A DNA stretch of 64,000 bases from Acarospora socialis (Eukaryota > Ascomycota > Lecanoromycetes > Acarosporales > Acarosporaceae): the NCBI GenBank assembly GCA_025617375.2, contig JAMYGW020000003.1:2542001-2606000 (forward strand), read 5' to 3'. Each line of letters starts with the position of its first letter. Positions within the stretch are counted from its first letter, which is position 1. Under the pieces are notes generated by a model. That model saw nothing but the letters and a program-made list of their open reading frames with translations, had not been told where the DNA came from and made no database searches. Shown here in pieces: positions 47,152 to 59,410 of the stretch. The position numbers and the translations under genes were made by a program.

Positions 47152-48135
47152 ATGGCTCTCCTTCCCCAACCCCCACCCTCACCCTTCGAGCCCCCATCAC
47201 TCCTCTACTCCCTCCTCTCGTCCCCACTCAAATTTCTCATCCGCCACATTCACGCCCTCATCCTCCTCCTGCGTGGCCCTCCCTACCACCCACCACAATC
47301 CAACCGCATCCGCCTCGTCTGCCTCTCCGACACGCACACGCACACCCCTTCCACCGTCCCGGCCGGCGACATCCTCATCCACGCCGGCGACCTCAGCAAC
47401 GCCGGCACAATCGCGCAGATCCAAGCGCAGCTCAACTGGCTCAACAGCCTCCCGCACAAAGAGAAGATCGTCATCGCCGGCAACCACGACAGCCACCTCG
47501 ACCTTTCCTCCCGGGCCGCCATCTCCGATCCCGACGCCGACTCCGGAAAATCTCTCGAATGGGGCAAGATTCACTACCTGCAAAACAGCGCCATCACGCT
47601 CGCCTTCCCGACGCACGGAAACCGGAGGCTGAACATCTACGGAGCACCGCAGATCCCGGCGTGTGGGGGCAAGGACTTTGCGTTCCAGTATCAGCGCGAT
47701 AAGGAGGATACGTGGAGCCGGACGGTGCCGAGGGAGACGGATATACTGGTCACGCATACGCCGCCGAAGCATCATCTGGACTTGCCGAATGGCATGGGCT
47801 GTCGGTTTTTGCTGGCCGAGTGCTGGAGGGTGAGGCCTGCGGTGCATGTTTTCGGGCATGTGCATGCGGGGTATGGGCGGGAGAATGTGTTTTGGGATGA
47901 GGAGCAGAGGGTGTATGAGAGGTTGTGCGAGAGGAGGGATGCTGGGGTCGTCGGGGATATGTTTGCCGTTGGCGCCTGGATAGACGCCGTTCGGCTACTC
48001 TGGTATGGATTGGAAGGGGTGCTGTGGAGCAGGGTTTGGGGCGGCGATGGGGGTGGATGTGTGATGATTAATGCTTCGTTGGCATATCGGAGCACTGGGA
48101 GATTGGGAAATCCCGTTCAGATCGTTGATATATAG
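47152..48135 (+). CDS. Calcineurin-like metallophosphoesterase
   Basis: An intronless gene of 327 residues. The five metallophosphoesterase blocks are present: LVCLSDTHTH (D-x-H), GDILIHAGDLSNAG (GD), IVIAGNHDSHLD (GNHD), VTHTPPKHH (H) and VFGHVHAGYG (GHxH). These bind a di-metal centre. The length and the motif HAGYG place it with fungal Ser/Thr phosphatase-like proteins similar to the animal MPPED1/239FB group. The substrate is unknown (phosphodiester or protein). The N-terminus has a hydrophobic stretch (SLLSSPLKFLIRHIHALIL) that may associate with membranes. Confidence 0.9.
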   Translation: MALLPQPPPSPFEPPSLLYSLLSSPLKFLIRHIHALILLLRGPPYHPPQSNRIRLVCLSDTHTHTPSTVPAGDILIHAGDLSNAGTIAQIQAQLNWLNSLPHKEKIVIAGNHDSHLDLSSRAAISDPDADSGKSLEWGKIHYLQNSAITLAFPTHGNRRLNIYGAPQIPACGGKDFAFQYQRDKEDTWSRTVPRETDILVTHTPPKHHLDLPNGMGCRFLLAECWRVRPAVHVFGHVHAGYGRENVFWDEEQRVYERLCERRDAGVVGDMFAVGAWIDAVRLLWYGLEGVLWSRVWGGDGGGCVMINASLAYRSTGRLGNPVQIVDI

Positions 48136-48250
48136 ACAGCGTAATACGAGTATATGTACAATATAACGAAGCGCAACGATATATGACAGGATAATGCCAA
48201 AGCATAAGCAAGTTAGCAGGTTATATGCGATGTAACCAAAACTCATAGGT

Positions 48251-50062
48251 CTATAACTTCGCCTTCTCCTGCGGCGGGATTAGCGGATCGTACGCGCCCA
48301 GCCCGAGAGTGTCGCTGGGGACGCCGGTGGTGTGCATGCTCAAACCCCGTGTATCCACCAGGGTTGGATTTAATTGCTCCACATTCGAGCAGCCGATCAA
48401 CCTCATGTTCATCTCCATCTCGTCCTTCAACAGCTGCATCGCACGGTCCACTCCTGGGAGACCGTAAGCGCTCATAGCGTACAAGAAAGGCCTGCCGATA
48501 CCGACGCCCTTTGCGCCAAGGCACAGCGCTTTAATGATGTCTGTAGCACGTCTAACACCACCATCGATGTAGATCTCAATGCGATTCTCCCACCCTCGTT
48601 CCCGTAGGACAGGCATCACTTCGGCCAGCACCTCGATGCCGGATCGTGCGAAGTCAAGCTGTCGACCACCGTGGTTCGAGAGGACTACACCGTGTACGCC
48701 GGCTTCGATAGCTCGAATCACGTCCTCGACTCTCTGGACACCTTTCAGGAGAATGGGCATCTTGGTAATGCTCAAGAACCAGGGAATGTCCTTCCAGCTT
48801 AGTGAAGGGTCAATAAAGGAGGAGATGGCACGTGCAGCACCCTGCGAGCGATCGACGTTGTCTCCACCGGTGTTTTGCACGTTCGAGCCAACATCGGAGA
48901 ATTTACTCCGCATATCTTTCTCACGCCGGCCTAGCTGAGGTGCATCAACGGTGATGAACAAGCCTTTGCAGCCACGCTTTTCGGCGTGCTGGACAATCCG
49001 CTTCGTGATTGCGCGATCCTTATTGACCTGGAATCGCTGATCAGTATATCATAGCTTCTCAATCGCATCCTTCATAGCTTACGTATAGCTGAAGCCACTG
49101 CACCTGATCGTCCGCTGCATCCATGATCTCGTCGAATGAACAACTTGCGAGCGTTGGAATCATTTGTATAACGTTATGTTTCTTGGCCCCCCGCGTGAGG
49201 ATCACTTCTCCCTCGGGATTTCCAAGCTTCCCAAGAGCCGTAGCAGTGACATAGAAGGGTATATCGACCTTTGTACCAAGCATAGTGGTGGAAAGGTCAA
49301 TATTCTCTACGTCTACGAGCACTCTCGGCCGAAACCAGATTTTGTGAAACGCCGAATGGTTTTCGCGCATAGTCTGCGTGGCAACTTAATTAGAAGTCCT
49401 CTCACGAACCCTTGAGTCTTGTGACCACCGCGCCGGAAGCACTTACGATCTCATCATCGGCACCACTTGAATAATAAGCCCAAGCAGTCTTCTTCATCAC
49501 CCTCCTCGCTACGGCCTCAAAGTCCATCAGGTTATAACACTGCTCCAGGATGGGCATGCGCTTGATTCGCTCCTGTCTCTCATCTTCGTCGGGGTCCTTT
49601 TCTTTCTGCTCTTCCTGGATTGTGCTCATGTCGACCTCTCCGAGATGCTTTGATTTATCGAGAAACTTGTCCAGAGTATCCGGCGGGTGAATTGGATCGT
49701 AGGTCTCTGTAGCATCCTTGCCGGCATACTTGAGAATGATTTGCATCCCACCAGGGTGCTCTGAGAGTATCCCACGTCAGTTACGACGCAGGCCTTTCAG
49801 GGCCGGCGCAACCAACGCACCTGGCATGAACTCTGTAACATCTGAAGGTCCAAGTCAGTTATAGACAGACAATGGCATTGGGGGGAAGACCTACCGTACG
49901 CCCGTCCATGGACGATGACCCCTGTAACACATGGTATGAGACAATTGCACGTGGCCAACAATCTCTGCCTGGATTGGACTTACAGCAACTTTCCTTGCTG
50001 TTGTGCTTCTTGACTTCGTCCCCGTGTAATTTGTTTTGTTGCTTCTGCGGTTCGTGATTCAT
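48251..50062 (-). CDS. Flavocytochrome b2-type L-lactate (2-hydroxy acid) dehydrogenase with C-terminal AKL
   Basis: The protein joins an N-terminal cytochrome b5 domain to an FMN-dependent 2-hydroxy acid dehydrogenase. Six exons (50062-49984, 49921-49895, 49841-49821, 49760-49447, 49373-49083, 49027-48251) give 502 residues. The haem motif EHPGG lies in EFMPEHPGGMQIILKYAG. FMN-domain landmarks are WFRPRVLVDV, the catalytic VVLSNHGGRQLDF and YIDGGVRRATDIIKAL. Exons 2 and 3 are tiny (27 and 21 bases) and complete the b5 domain. Yeast Cyb2 has a mitochondrial presequence; this protein has none (it begins MNHEPQKQQNK) and ends PQEKAKL, whose last three residues fit a peroxisomal PTS1. Location in peroxisomes is therefore inferred. 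The substrate could be lactate or another 2-hydroxy acid. Confidence 0.92.
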
Positions 50063-50592
50063 TTTGATGGCTTGCCAAGTTTAGGTCTAAAGCTTATAGG
50101 AAGAGGTACATATACAGAGAGATCGATCACAGAAAATATCTAGAAGGCGAAAGCAAGATTAACGAGAAGATGAAGTGATTGCTAGCTCCATGTAGCCAAA
50201 GTATGGGGCAACAATCGAAAAATTATACCAGGTAGGGTAACCAGATATGCGCAAGCTGGATCTGGAGTGTCCTCGGAGGCTCGGACAATTGCGGGGTAAA
50301 TTACCTCTTCCATTTCCCGTACGTATGACCGGTCCAATCATCGTGCTCTTGATTGGAAACTGCTCCTAGAAGTGCCGAACTCGGCGATGGAGGAGGAATT
50401 ATGTTCCGAGTTTTGTTCTGGAACCTTTCTGTGCTCGGCCGAGAACCCAAGCCCCAAAGACATATCACGTGCAGCTTCAAGCCTGTCCGATTACTCAGCA
50501 ATTAACATCATCTCTCTCTGGAGCCTCAACTTGTGGTTAGATACCAACCTTACAGACATTTGAACAGGTGAGAACCCGCTCTGGTCTTCATC
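50063..50592. promoter_or_regulatory. Divergent promoter region
   Basis: 530 bases between the flavocytochrome gene and SLT11, transcribed away from each other. No other feature is seen. Confidence 0.4.
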
Positions 50593-51810
50593 ATGCCGCC
50601 ACAGATCAAACAAGACTTAAACCGCTCCGGCTGGGAAACGACAGGTATGATTTCCCTCCAGCCGTTGCTATGACAGGAGATATTGACGTACGCAGATTTT
50701 CCTTCCGTCTGTGAAAATTGCCTACCTGATAACCCATACGTCCAAATGCTGAAAGAAGACCATGGGGCGGAATGCAAGCTCTGCACCCGTCCTTTCACCG
50801 TTTTCCGATGGAAAGCCGACCGTACAGCCCGCAGCAAGCGGACCAATATATGTCTCACTTGCGCGCGTCTGAAGAACTGCTGTCAGTGCTGCATGTTGGA
50901 TCTGTCCTTCGGTCTTCCGATTGTGGTTAGAGATGCTGCGCTGAAGATGGTCGCGCCGGGCCCGCAAAGCAGTATCAACCGGGAGTACTACGCACAGGAA
51001 CACGAGAGGGAGATCGAAGAGGGCAGAGGAGGGGTGGAAGAGTACGAGAAGACGGACGAGAAGGCTCGAGAGCTTTTGAGGAGACTGGCGAATAGTGAAC
51101 CGTACTATAAACGGCAGCGGAGAATAGGGCCCGACGGTGATGGCGCTGGCGGAGGTAGCCCAAGGATAGGCGAAGCTGAAGGACAGAAGAGAATGGGGGC
51201 AGCACCAGGACCGATTCGGACGCAAGACAACAGAGGACGAGGTGGTAACCATGGGCCACGTGGAGGTTCTGGGCGTGGTGGACGTGGTGGGGGGCGAGGA
51301 GGGCGCGCATTCCCTGGTACCGCACAGTTACCACCTGGACCGCAAGACATTCTACCGCCATCCGATCCTAACATTACATCCCTATTCATCACTGGTGTGG
51401 AAGATGATCTGCCAGAGCACCAACTACGAACGTTCTTCTCACCATTTGGCACATTGCGGTCAGTAGTCTGCTCCCATCGGTCACATTGTGCTTTCATCAA
51501 CTATGCGACTCGTCAGGGAGCAGAAGCGGCTGCAGAGGCTTGTCAAGGGAAAGCTGTCATCGCAGGATGTCCCTTGCGGGTACAATGGGGTAGACCTAGG
51601 CCATTGGACAATATGGAGAGGGACCAGCGGGTAGACCAAGCAAGAGCAGGCAGATCTGTTCTAGGTCCGGGTGCCGGTGCACCTTCTACTGGCTGGGGAG
51701 ACGGCAATATGCAGGGTTCTACTCGCCAAGATAACTTCGACGACCTTGCTACTGTTGCTCCACCGCCCGGCGACGATGATTTCAAGTACGCCAGCTTAGC
51801 GGGTAACTGA
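50593..51810 (+). CDS. SLT11: Pre-mRNA-splicing factor Slt11/Ecm2 (RBM22 homologue)
   Basis: Slt11 binds U2/U6 snRNA and helps form the spliceosome active site in the nucleus. Two exons (50593-50644, 50696-51810) give 388 residues. The N-terminal zinc-finger region contains CENCLPDNPYVQM, GAECKLCTRPFTVFRW and CLTCARLKNCCQCCMLDL. A Gly/Arg-rich linker (GRGGRGGGRGGRAFPG) leads to the RRM with RNP-2 SLFITGV and RNP-1-like HCAFINYATRQGAE. The end is acidic (PPGDDDFKYASLAGN). The start codon gives MPPQIKQDLNRSGWETT, as expected for the family. It ends 94 bases from the end of the convergent MZM1 gene. Confidence 0.95.
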
Positions 51811-51904
51811 GCCTCATATCTCTCATGAGTTCCGGGAGTTGGCCAAAGTCTGGCGCATGGCATGAAAATACCATAATAATCACAATACAATCGCATTTTC
51901 CCTG

Positions 51905-52383
51905 TTACCGTGATGAAAAGCATTGTTCAGATGCAGAGCTTCCTAATCCCCCCATCTTGACTGTATCATTATCTCCCCTCTCGGTCTCCTCATGAATTCG
52001 TAGTTCTGCTTACAGAGTCAGTCACGCATTGAGCCCCAACGCCAAAACCTTTCCATACGGTACTTCTCGCCCTTGTCATCAACCTGCTGCCCCTGTACAA
52101 CGTTCTGCCGTAATATCCTAGCCACTTCCTCCGCATGCGCTATGCCTGCTGCAGCTTCTTCATCGCCCGACGTCAGTTGGCGCTTTGAGTCGAACCCTTT
52201 CCGCGCTTCGTGCCGGGCGGCAGAGAGAAGTCGCACATCACCTACACGATGGAAATTTTCAACTTGGGATCACGCAGTTCAACTGCGACACTGTTCGAAT
52301 AGGAAGGGCGCTGGACGAGCTGACGAACCTTGAAAGGCGATACGGGTAGATCGAAGAATATGGCGATATGCGGCCAGGGCCAT
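51905..52383 (-). CDS. MZM1: Mitochondrial complex III assembly factor Mzm1 (LYR-like)
   Basis: Mzm1 binds and stabilises the Rieske iron-sulfur protein before it enters respiratory complex III in the mitochondrial matrix. Three exons (52383-52329, 52241-52059, 52005-51905) give 112 residues. The start MALAAYRHILRSTRIAFQGD is typical; an in-frame ATG two codons upstream (52389) is also possible. The core HAEEVARILRQNVVQG is conserved. The last junction is less certain: splicing gives KYQLRIHEETERGDNDTVKM, which matches the family end apart from Gln where Arg is usual, whereas reading through gives a foreign tail that ends at 52018. I prefer the spliced form. Confidence 0.88.
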
Positions 52384-52607
52384 TCTCATCGGCTTGCGTG
52401 GCGTAGTGTTCCGCCCAGCGGTCGCAGGGCATGTCAGTGCAACAAAAACGGGGATGCCGTACGAGCTTCACTGCTTGGAGCTTGGAGCACACCCGGGCCG
52501 TAGCCGAGCAAGTTTAGCCGAACTCTAGCGCGAACAATGCTGAAAAAGTTCCAACTCTCACATCGAAACACTTCCATACACGTCTCACGACATAAATAGT
52601 GACAGTT
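52384..52607. promoter_or_regulatory. Shared promoter of MZM1 and zuotin genes
   Basis: The starts of MZM1 (minus) and zuotin (plus) are 224 bases apart, so this segment serves both genes. Confidence 0.5.
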
Positions 52608-54093
52608 ATGGCTTCCCCTCAGGTAGCGCTACCGCTGCCTATCCTTCCGGAGAACTGGTCGGGAGACAAAGACTTCAAGTCTGTCGGAACTCTATCATCT
52701 GCTACGCAGCGCAACATCGAGCCTGTTGGACCTCACTTCCTTGCGCATGCTCGAAGAGTAAGCATTGGTCACCGAAGCATGCTGAGACAGAATGACGAAA
52801 TTAACTGAGATGCACGACTACAGAAGCGTCATCATCGTACCTTTTCCGAAGATGAGCGGATACAAGCTCAAGAGAACGTCAAGAAAGTCGAAGATGAGGA
52901 TGCTGGTGACATCAGTGAACCGGAAGATCCGTTGATGCTTCAGAGAGATGCGAAAGACTGGAAGGTTCGTGACAGCACTTACTTTAAGTTACAGCGCATT
53001 CAATGCACACGCGCATCCAGGGTACTAACTTCTTTTCTCACACCAGGGGCAAGATCACTACGCAGTTCTCGGCCTCTCCAAATATCGTTTTCGGGCGACA
53101 GAAGACCAAATCAAGCGTGCCCATCGGAAAAAGGTTCTCCGCCATCACCCAGATAAGAAAGCCGCAGCCGGTAGCACTGAGGACGACAGCTTCTTCAAAT
53201 GTATCCAGAAGGCTACCGAGGTCCTTCTGGACCCGGTCAAGCGCCGGCAGTTCGACTCGGTGGACGAAGGAGCTGACGTTGAGCCGCCGAGTAAGAAGCA
53301 GACGCAAAAGGGTAACTTTTACAAGCTGTGGAGCCCTGTGTTCGAGAGCGAGGGGAGATTTAGTAAGGTGCAGCCGGTGCCGACGTTAGGCAACGAGAAG
53401 AGCACCAAAGAGGAGGTAGAGACATTCTATAACTTCTGGTACAACTTCGACAGCTGGAGGAGTTTTGAATATCAGGATGAAGACGTTCCAGATGATAATG
53501 AGAATCGAGACCAGAAAAGGCACATTGAGAGGAAGAACAATAATGCAAGGAAGAAAAAGAAAACCGAAGATACGGCGAGGTTAAGAAGGCTGGTAGATGA
53601 TGCGCTAGCTCTTGATGAGAGAATCAAGAAATTCCGGCAGGAGGATCGAAAACACAAGGACAAGAAGCGACTGGAGAAAGAAGCCGAGGCCAAGAAAGCT
53701 GCAGAGGACGCGGCCAAGGCGAAAGAAGAGGATGACCGGTTGAAGAAGGAAAGGGACGAAGCTGAGAAGGCGGAGAGGGCAGATAGCAAGAAAGCCAAGG
53801 AAGCTGCCAAGAATGCAGCGAAGAAGAACAAGCGGGTTCTGAAGAGCAGCGTCAAGGACGTCAATTACTTTGCTGAGAGCGGCGCTGCAAGTCCGGCACA
53901 AGTCGACGCCGTGCTCAACGACGTCGACCTGATCATGGGCAAGATCGACAACGAAGAGCTGGCGGCGCTGGCCGGTAAGCTGAGCAACAAGAAGAGCGCG
54001 GCGGACGTGAAGGCGGTGTATGCAGAGGAAATCAAACGGCTGGTTGGTACCGGAACCCTGAAGGAGGGAGATGCAAAGACTCTAGGGTCTTGA
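52608..54093 (+). CDS. ZUO1: Zuotin, ribosome-associated J-protein
   Basis: Zuotin pairs with an atypical Hsp70 (Ssz1) in the ribosome-associated complex and stimulates Ssb on nascent chains. Three exons (52608-52757, 52824-52964, 53047-54093) give 445 residues. The J-domain spans the exon 2-3 junction: DHYAVLGLSKYRF, then KVLRHHPDKKA with the HPD motif. The zuotin homology region follows (NFYKLWSPVFESEGRFS, FYNFWYNFDSWRSFEY), then a long charged helix (KKRLEKEAEAKKAAEDAA) that binds the ribosome, and a C-terminal helical bundle (DLIMGKIDNEELAALAGK). Length and order match fungal Zuo1. Confidence 0.95.
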
Positions 54094-55445
54094 CCGAGTA
54101 ATGGATTGTAAGGGCGCAGTTTCTCGTTGACTTAGATTGGGGTTATTTCTCCCTATTGCGTAAGAGGCTCGAGTGTATACTTTTCTGCCTACCTACAGGG
54201 CCAGGGTACTGCGGACTGCAGATTGTATACGCCGAGACAGCCTAGTTTCCCTACGCAACCAGCAGCCCGCAGTGTCCTGGCCCTATGCAGCGGCCGCCAA
54301 TGTGATGTTTTCTTGCCTGTGGTAGCTCGGCCACCATGACCACGAATGACCGTTGGGAAAGCTTCTAGAATGCATCTAAGTTGGCGCTAAAGCTGACGTG
54401 ACGTCTTGCCGCATGCTCTTTGATAACTGCGTATCTAACTTACGGAACTGACAATCCCAATTTAGGCTGTATGACATCGTCTGACAGTCTGAGTCCGAGT
54501 GGCGAGGCAGATCTGCACAGAGCACTGAAGTCTAAAGGTTCGGGACAGAAAGATGATCGGACACATGGAAAACCCCATAAACGGCTGCTCAACGTGTAAA
54601 GTACCTATAAGCACTCGAGTTTGCATCATATGGCATGTAAATGCAAAGCTGAAACACCACAGCCCTCTGGCTACCTTAGGCGTGCCCGCGACCTTAAAAT
54701 ATCGGTGCCGTGATGTCATGTCAGCCTTTGGGGTCACTTTGCCCAGGAGTAAGCCGTGCATTGCAGAGCAAACGTTCCACCAATCTGCTCGAATAAAAGC
54801 TCTTCTTAGCGTGTGGTGGCGCATTTTAAGTCAAAGTCGAAGAGGCCGGGATTCGTGATCAACCCCGCTGCGGCAGGTCTTGTCGAGCTCAGGGTCCAGG
54901 CAGAGTCCAGGCTTCAACCTTTGCTTTTAAACCTCAGGACATCGGATCAATCCGATAATTTTATCGACGAGAGGATGACTGACCATCACACCTTTATCAT
55001 ATCAGCCTCACTCTCCCACTGCTTGAAGGTCACAAGTTATAGTAGTTGAACTCCAGAGAAGGTTTTCCGGGTCGTCCAATATCTTCGTGAAGGATCCTTC
55101 AATCTTTTCAGAAGCCTCCTAGACCACCCGCGCCTTGAAAGTCTTTCGGTTGTCAGAATCACCTATAGATGGTCAGTTGCTCGCACGGCATTGGAAGAAA
55201 AATTCGAATTCATTCAGTAGTCCACGAATTCATTTACTGTCAACTCCTCCCAACGCCATACAAGGTCGCACATTAAACGACAATTTTCAATCTATCTACC
55301 CATCTTTCAAAGCCATTCCGATACCCCACCATCTCACCATGTTGTGAATCAGTGTTCTCGTGACTGTATGTTTATCTTGGCATTGTTGAAACTTCCAGCT
55401 TCCAGCTTACACGGTCACAGCCTTAACAGCCACATTCCTCGCAGC
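54094..55445. other. Long intergenic region with a weak inverted repeat
   Basis: 1352 bases between zuotin and the tyrosine phosphatase gene. An imperfect inverted repeat lies at 54197-54214 and 54267-54284 (AGGGCCAGG with CCTGGCCCT, three mismatches over 18 bases). No gene is supported. The region near 55150-55440 is probably promoter and 5' UTR of the phosphatase. Confidence 0.4.
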
Positions 55446-58146
55446 ATGTCTGCTGCAGCGACCACCAGAATCTCGCCACGATCTCCGTGGTCCTCGCACT
55501 CGCAAAGCCGTCCCCCTTCGACGACTCCCCTCGCCGCACCAGCAATCAGCGTTTCTTCTGTCGGGCAGGCAATGCCTCCTTTTCTCTCCTCGACTGCCCG
55601 ACCTTCACATGTGACGCAGGACTGCCGCACCCCAAGTCCTAACTACTTTGGTTTCATTTCTGATCCAGCAAGTAACCCGACCGTTTTGAATCCTGGATAT
55701 CACACAAAATCAAATTGGAGTCCTCCGTCCTCTAGTGTCCGGTCAACCGCCATACCTACACCCAAGGTGCATCCTCAAGATTCCAACACACGCTATGAGG
55801 CTTTTCGACGCCAATCAGAGACGAAGCCCTTCGTTCTCGGGCATGGTAGCCTTTCGCAATTCAGTATGAACTCCGCGTCTGCGCAAAAGCCCACTGCAGG
55901 TCGGACAACAGGTACGGAAGATTTGGAGCGGGGAAGAGCTTCGGAGACGTCTCCCCGCACAATCCCTACGGCCGGCCTCGAGAGGCAGAAGGACGTCGAG
56001 GATTGCATGGAGCTCGACTCTGAACACTACTCGATCCAACCCTCACAAAAGAGCGTACCCCCTGGTCTTTCTGGGTTCGACATCCCCCGCGAGGAATCTC
56101 CCGCCAGCCTCCCAGCCACCGAATCACCTCAGCAACAAAGAGTCCAGCTCTCTCATGCTGAAGAGCGCCATTCGCGTCTCTCGCTGCCATACAATAAGGC
56201 AGAGTCGCCTTCGCCCACCTCTCCCAGGCATCGCGCCCAGCAAAGGGCCGACACGCTTCCACCACGTTTACAGAGCGATGGGCCGCTGATGGTCGCCCCT
56301 CAGGATATCGCCCATCTGCTGAGGTTCTCGCCTCAGAATGTGTTACTACTCGATTTACGAGTATCTCCACAATATTCGCAGTCGAGGATATTTGGTGCGC
56401 TGAATTTATGCATACCTACGACCCTTCTAAAGCGCCCGTCGTACAATGTGCAACGGCTTGTGGACACTTTTACTGTTGAGAGTGACAAGCTCAAATTTTC
56501 CCGTTGGAAGGAAACTCAATTCATCGTGGTTTACGATGGTAGTTCGTCGCTCCTGAGGGATACGACCTCATCTCTCAATACTCTCAAGAAGTTCACGAAT
56601 GAGGGCTGGAAAGGCAATGCCTATGTCATCCGTGGTGGTTTCGCTGAGTTTTCGAACGAATTCCCCGACATGGTAGATCAGCGACCAAGCAGTGACATCG
56701 CGTCCCCAAGCAAGAAGACCCTCTCATTGGAATCTGCAAAGGCCGGCCCGGCTCCGGTCGTGGGAGGATGTCCGATGCCCAGTACGAAGACAGCTGGGAA
56801 CGCCTTTTTCGGCAACATCCGGCAAAATATGGATCTGATCGGAGGAGTCGGTCAGATGCCCATCAAGCGACCAACGCCATTGACCGAGGAACGCGAGATC
56901 AGGTTGCCGAAGTGGTTACTGCGGGCGTCCAACGCGAAAGACGGTGGGAAAATGGTTTCGGACCATTTCCTGACCATCGAGAAGGCAGAGCAACGACGCC
57001 TGCAAAAGGCCTTATCCGGCGATGTGTTTTACGGCTCGCCCGGGCCAAAGACGCCAACGTCGGTTCAGATAGCCGGGATTGAAAAGGGTTCAAAGAATAG
57101 GTATAATAATATTTGGCCTTACGACCATTCTAGAGTGCGATTACAAGGGGTAGCGAGCGGTGACTGCGATTACATCAATGCGAGCCATGTAAAAGCGGCT
57201 TGGACTAATAAGCACTACATTGCAACCCAAGCACCCTTGCCAACTACGTTCGAGGTAAGGTTCTCGGGAGCTTCTCTTGAATTACTGGTACTAACACATA
57301 GCGTAGGATTTCTGGCGCGTTATCTGGGAACAAGACGTCCGAGTCATCCTTATGCTGACTGCCGAAAGCGACGGCGGTCAACTTAAATCTCACCCTTACT
57401 GGAAGTCCGCAGATTACGGTCCACTGAAAGTCAAAGCTCTCTCGGAGAAGCGTGTTCTGCTGCCGTACTCCAGGGACTCCCCCAAGTTATCGAAATCACA
57501 TGAACGACCGAGTATGGGCCGCCGTCGATCCACGAACCCGACAAGTACCGGCGGAGATGACATCCATAAGGATGTAAAATCGCCTTCCGCTGATACACCG
57601 CACGTCATTATCCGCAAAGTGGCACTGAGTCACACAGGCCACCCATTTGCTCCACTCCACGAAATTACCCAGCTGCAGTATTCGTGCTGGCCGGACTTTG
57701 GCGTACCTGCGCATCCGACGCAGGTTCTAGGTCTAATAGAGCAGTGTAACGCCATTGTCCGGAGCTATTCAACCCCAAGCGATCCTTCAGAGCCTGAACC
57801 CCCCGGTCAGAGACCGGTAGTGGTTCACTGTAGCGCTGGTTGTGGTCGAACGGGAACGTTCTGTACAGTCGACTCCGTTCTCGACATGCTCAAGCGGCAA
57901 CGCCGCAAGAAAGCTGGCATATCCCAGCCCGGTGGGATGGACGTCGACGAAGAAGCCTGGGTGGACAGAGACGACGTCGACTTGGTGGCCAAGACGGTCG
58001 AGGATCTTAGGGACCAGCGACTCAGTATGGTGCAGAGCTTGAGGCAGTTTGTGCTGTGCTACGAAACGGTGCTGGAGTGGTTGGTTCGGCAAGAAACGGA
58101 GAGGTTGCACGATGATGGGGAGGATGGTGTGAGGAGGAGTTCATAG
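55446..58146 (+). CDS. Protein tyrosine phosphatase with an N-terminal rhodanese-like domain (Pyp-type)
   Basis: Relatives such as fission yeast Pyp1/Pyp2 and yeast Ptp2/3 dephosphorylate MAP kinases of the stress pathway. Two exons (55446-57254, 57307-58146) give 882 residues. A long Ser/Pro-rich N-terminus leads to a rhodanese-like domain (NVLLLDLRVSPQYSQSRIFG to QFIVVYDGSSS) in which Asp stands where active rhodaneses have Cys, so it is a docking module. The catalytic domain has NRYNNIWPYDHSRV, CDYINASHV, WPDFGVP and the P-loop VHCSAGCGRTGTF. The start used gives MSAAATTRIS; an in-frame ATG at 55368 would add 26 residues. A long insert of Ser/Lys-rich sequence lies inside the catalytic domain before HVIIRKVAL. 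Confidence 0.93.
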
Positions 58147-59410
58147 GCCCTATCGACAGAAATCTTCGCGAAGACAGAAAGAAAGTGATTTGATAGAAAT
58201 GTAGTGCTGCTCGTATAGCTTTGATCCCTGGTGATGGAAAACGTGACAGCTTATACGCATCATAGCGGCGTTTCGTCATGGATGCGGCGTTATATAAGGT
58301 GCCTGCCAATACAGTAGGTAGTAAAGAAAGTTCGAGTCGATATTCGTTACTACAGTGCGACATGTCGAATAGTGTAGAACAGTATCCCCCCAAGGCACCA
58401 TGCAGGCAAATCACACTGGGGATTATCATGTATAGCTCCGTCCCTTAACCTCGGACATACTCGTTGTACAGGAGTGCTCGGAGCTATCTCGACTGAGGAT
58501 GCTACTACTTTCCGCAAGCTCTTTGATAACGATCGTTTGCACATAGTACATAGTAATATGACAGACAAAGACCATGCCCTAACTCAAATACTTGACGTCC
58601 CCCCAACAACCCCTTAAAGTGAACTCCTGTTCCTGAGGGGGAAGGATAATACTTTTACTCGATTACAATGCGCATGAGCAGATGATATACGACCTGTTGG
58701 ATCGATCCTACCATGAGTTTCGATAGTCCTGCCTTTACCTCCGGCTACTTTCTTGCCTTTGATATCGTGCCTCCTGTCTCATCCCCAGATGTGCCTAGCT
58801 GTAATCCCCATGCGTGGCAAAACTCGTCACCAAATATCTACCTATAGTAAAAGTAGTCCGTGAAAGCGGTTTCATACTTCCTCATAGGTACAGGGTTACC
58901 ACACTCCACACCTGATGGTCTCCTCGTGCTCGGGATTGGGCAGTGTTATCTGACGAATGGTCAGGTTAATAGTGCTTGTGAGAAGCGTAGGGGAATATGT
59001 AGAGGTAATGGGTCATGAATTCTTGCTAAGTTCATGCAAAATTGTCCAATATCAGAAGATCATGGCAACGTGTTCCAGCATGCCAATCACTCCTGAATCG
59101 GGCCAGTCTAAGGAACGAAACGGGGATGAACCAAAGATGGTGCGGAGATATCTAAAGAAATGGGGGAGAAACGACGGGCAAACAGAGAGAATGGAAAGCC
59201 TGCAGGAAAAGACAAGTGGAGCAGTATGGCCGGAGGATCACCGAAGTAGAAATCTGATGCGGAGAATAATCGCGGGAATTACAGCAATCGAATCAAAATA
59301 ACTCTTGCACACCGAGAAAACCACCAACTCCAAGAAATGCATTCGTCCTGGCCGTGTGGCCGTGAGTAAGTCCTAGCTACTCTCTGCCTACTTCCTACGG
59401 CTCGCCCTCG
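58147..59410. other. Intergenic region, no supported gene
   Basis: About 1.26 kb between the 3' ends of the tyrosine phosphatase and the unknown membrane protein. An open frame at 58957-59301 (114 codons) has no recognisable features and no splice partners; I treat it as chance. Confidence 0.4.

Noticed and set aside
58957-59301. 114-codon plus-strand frame downstream of the tyrosine phosphatase
   Set aside because: No domain, splice partner or composition typical of the neighbouring genes.
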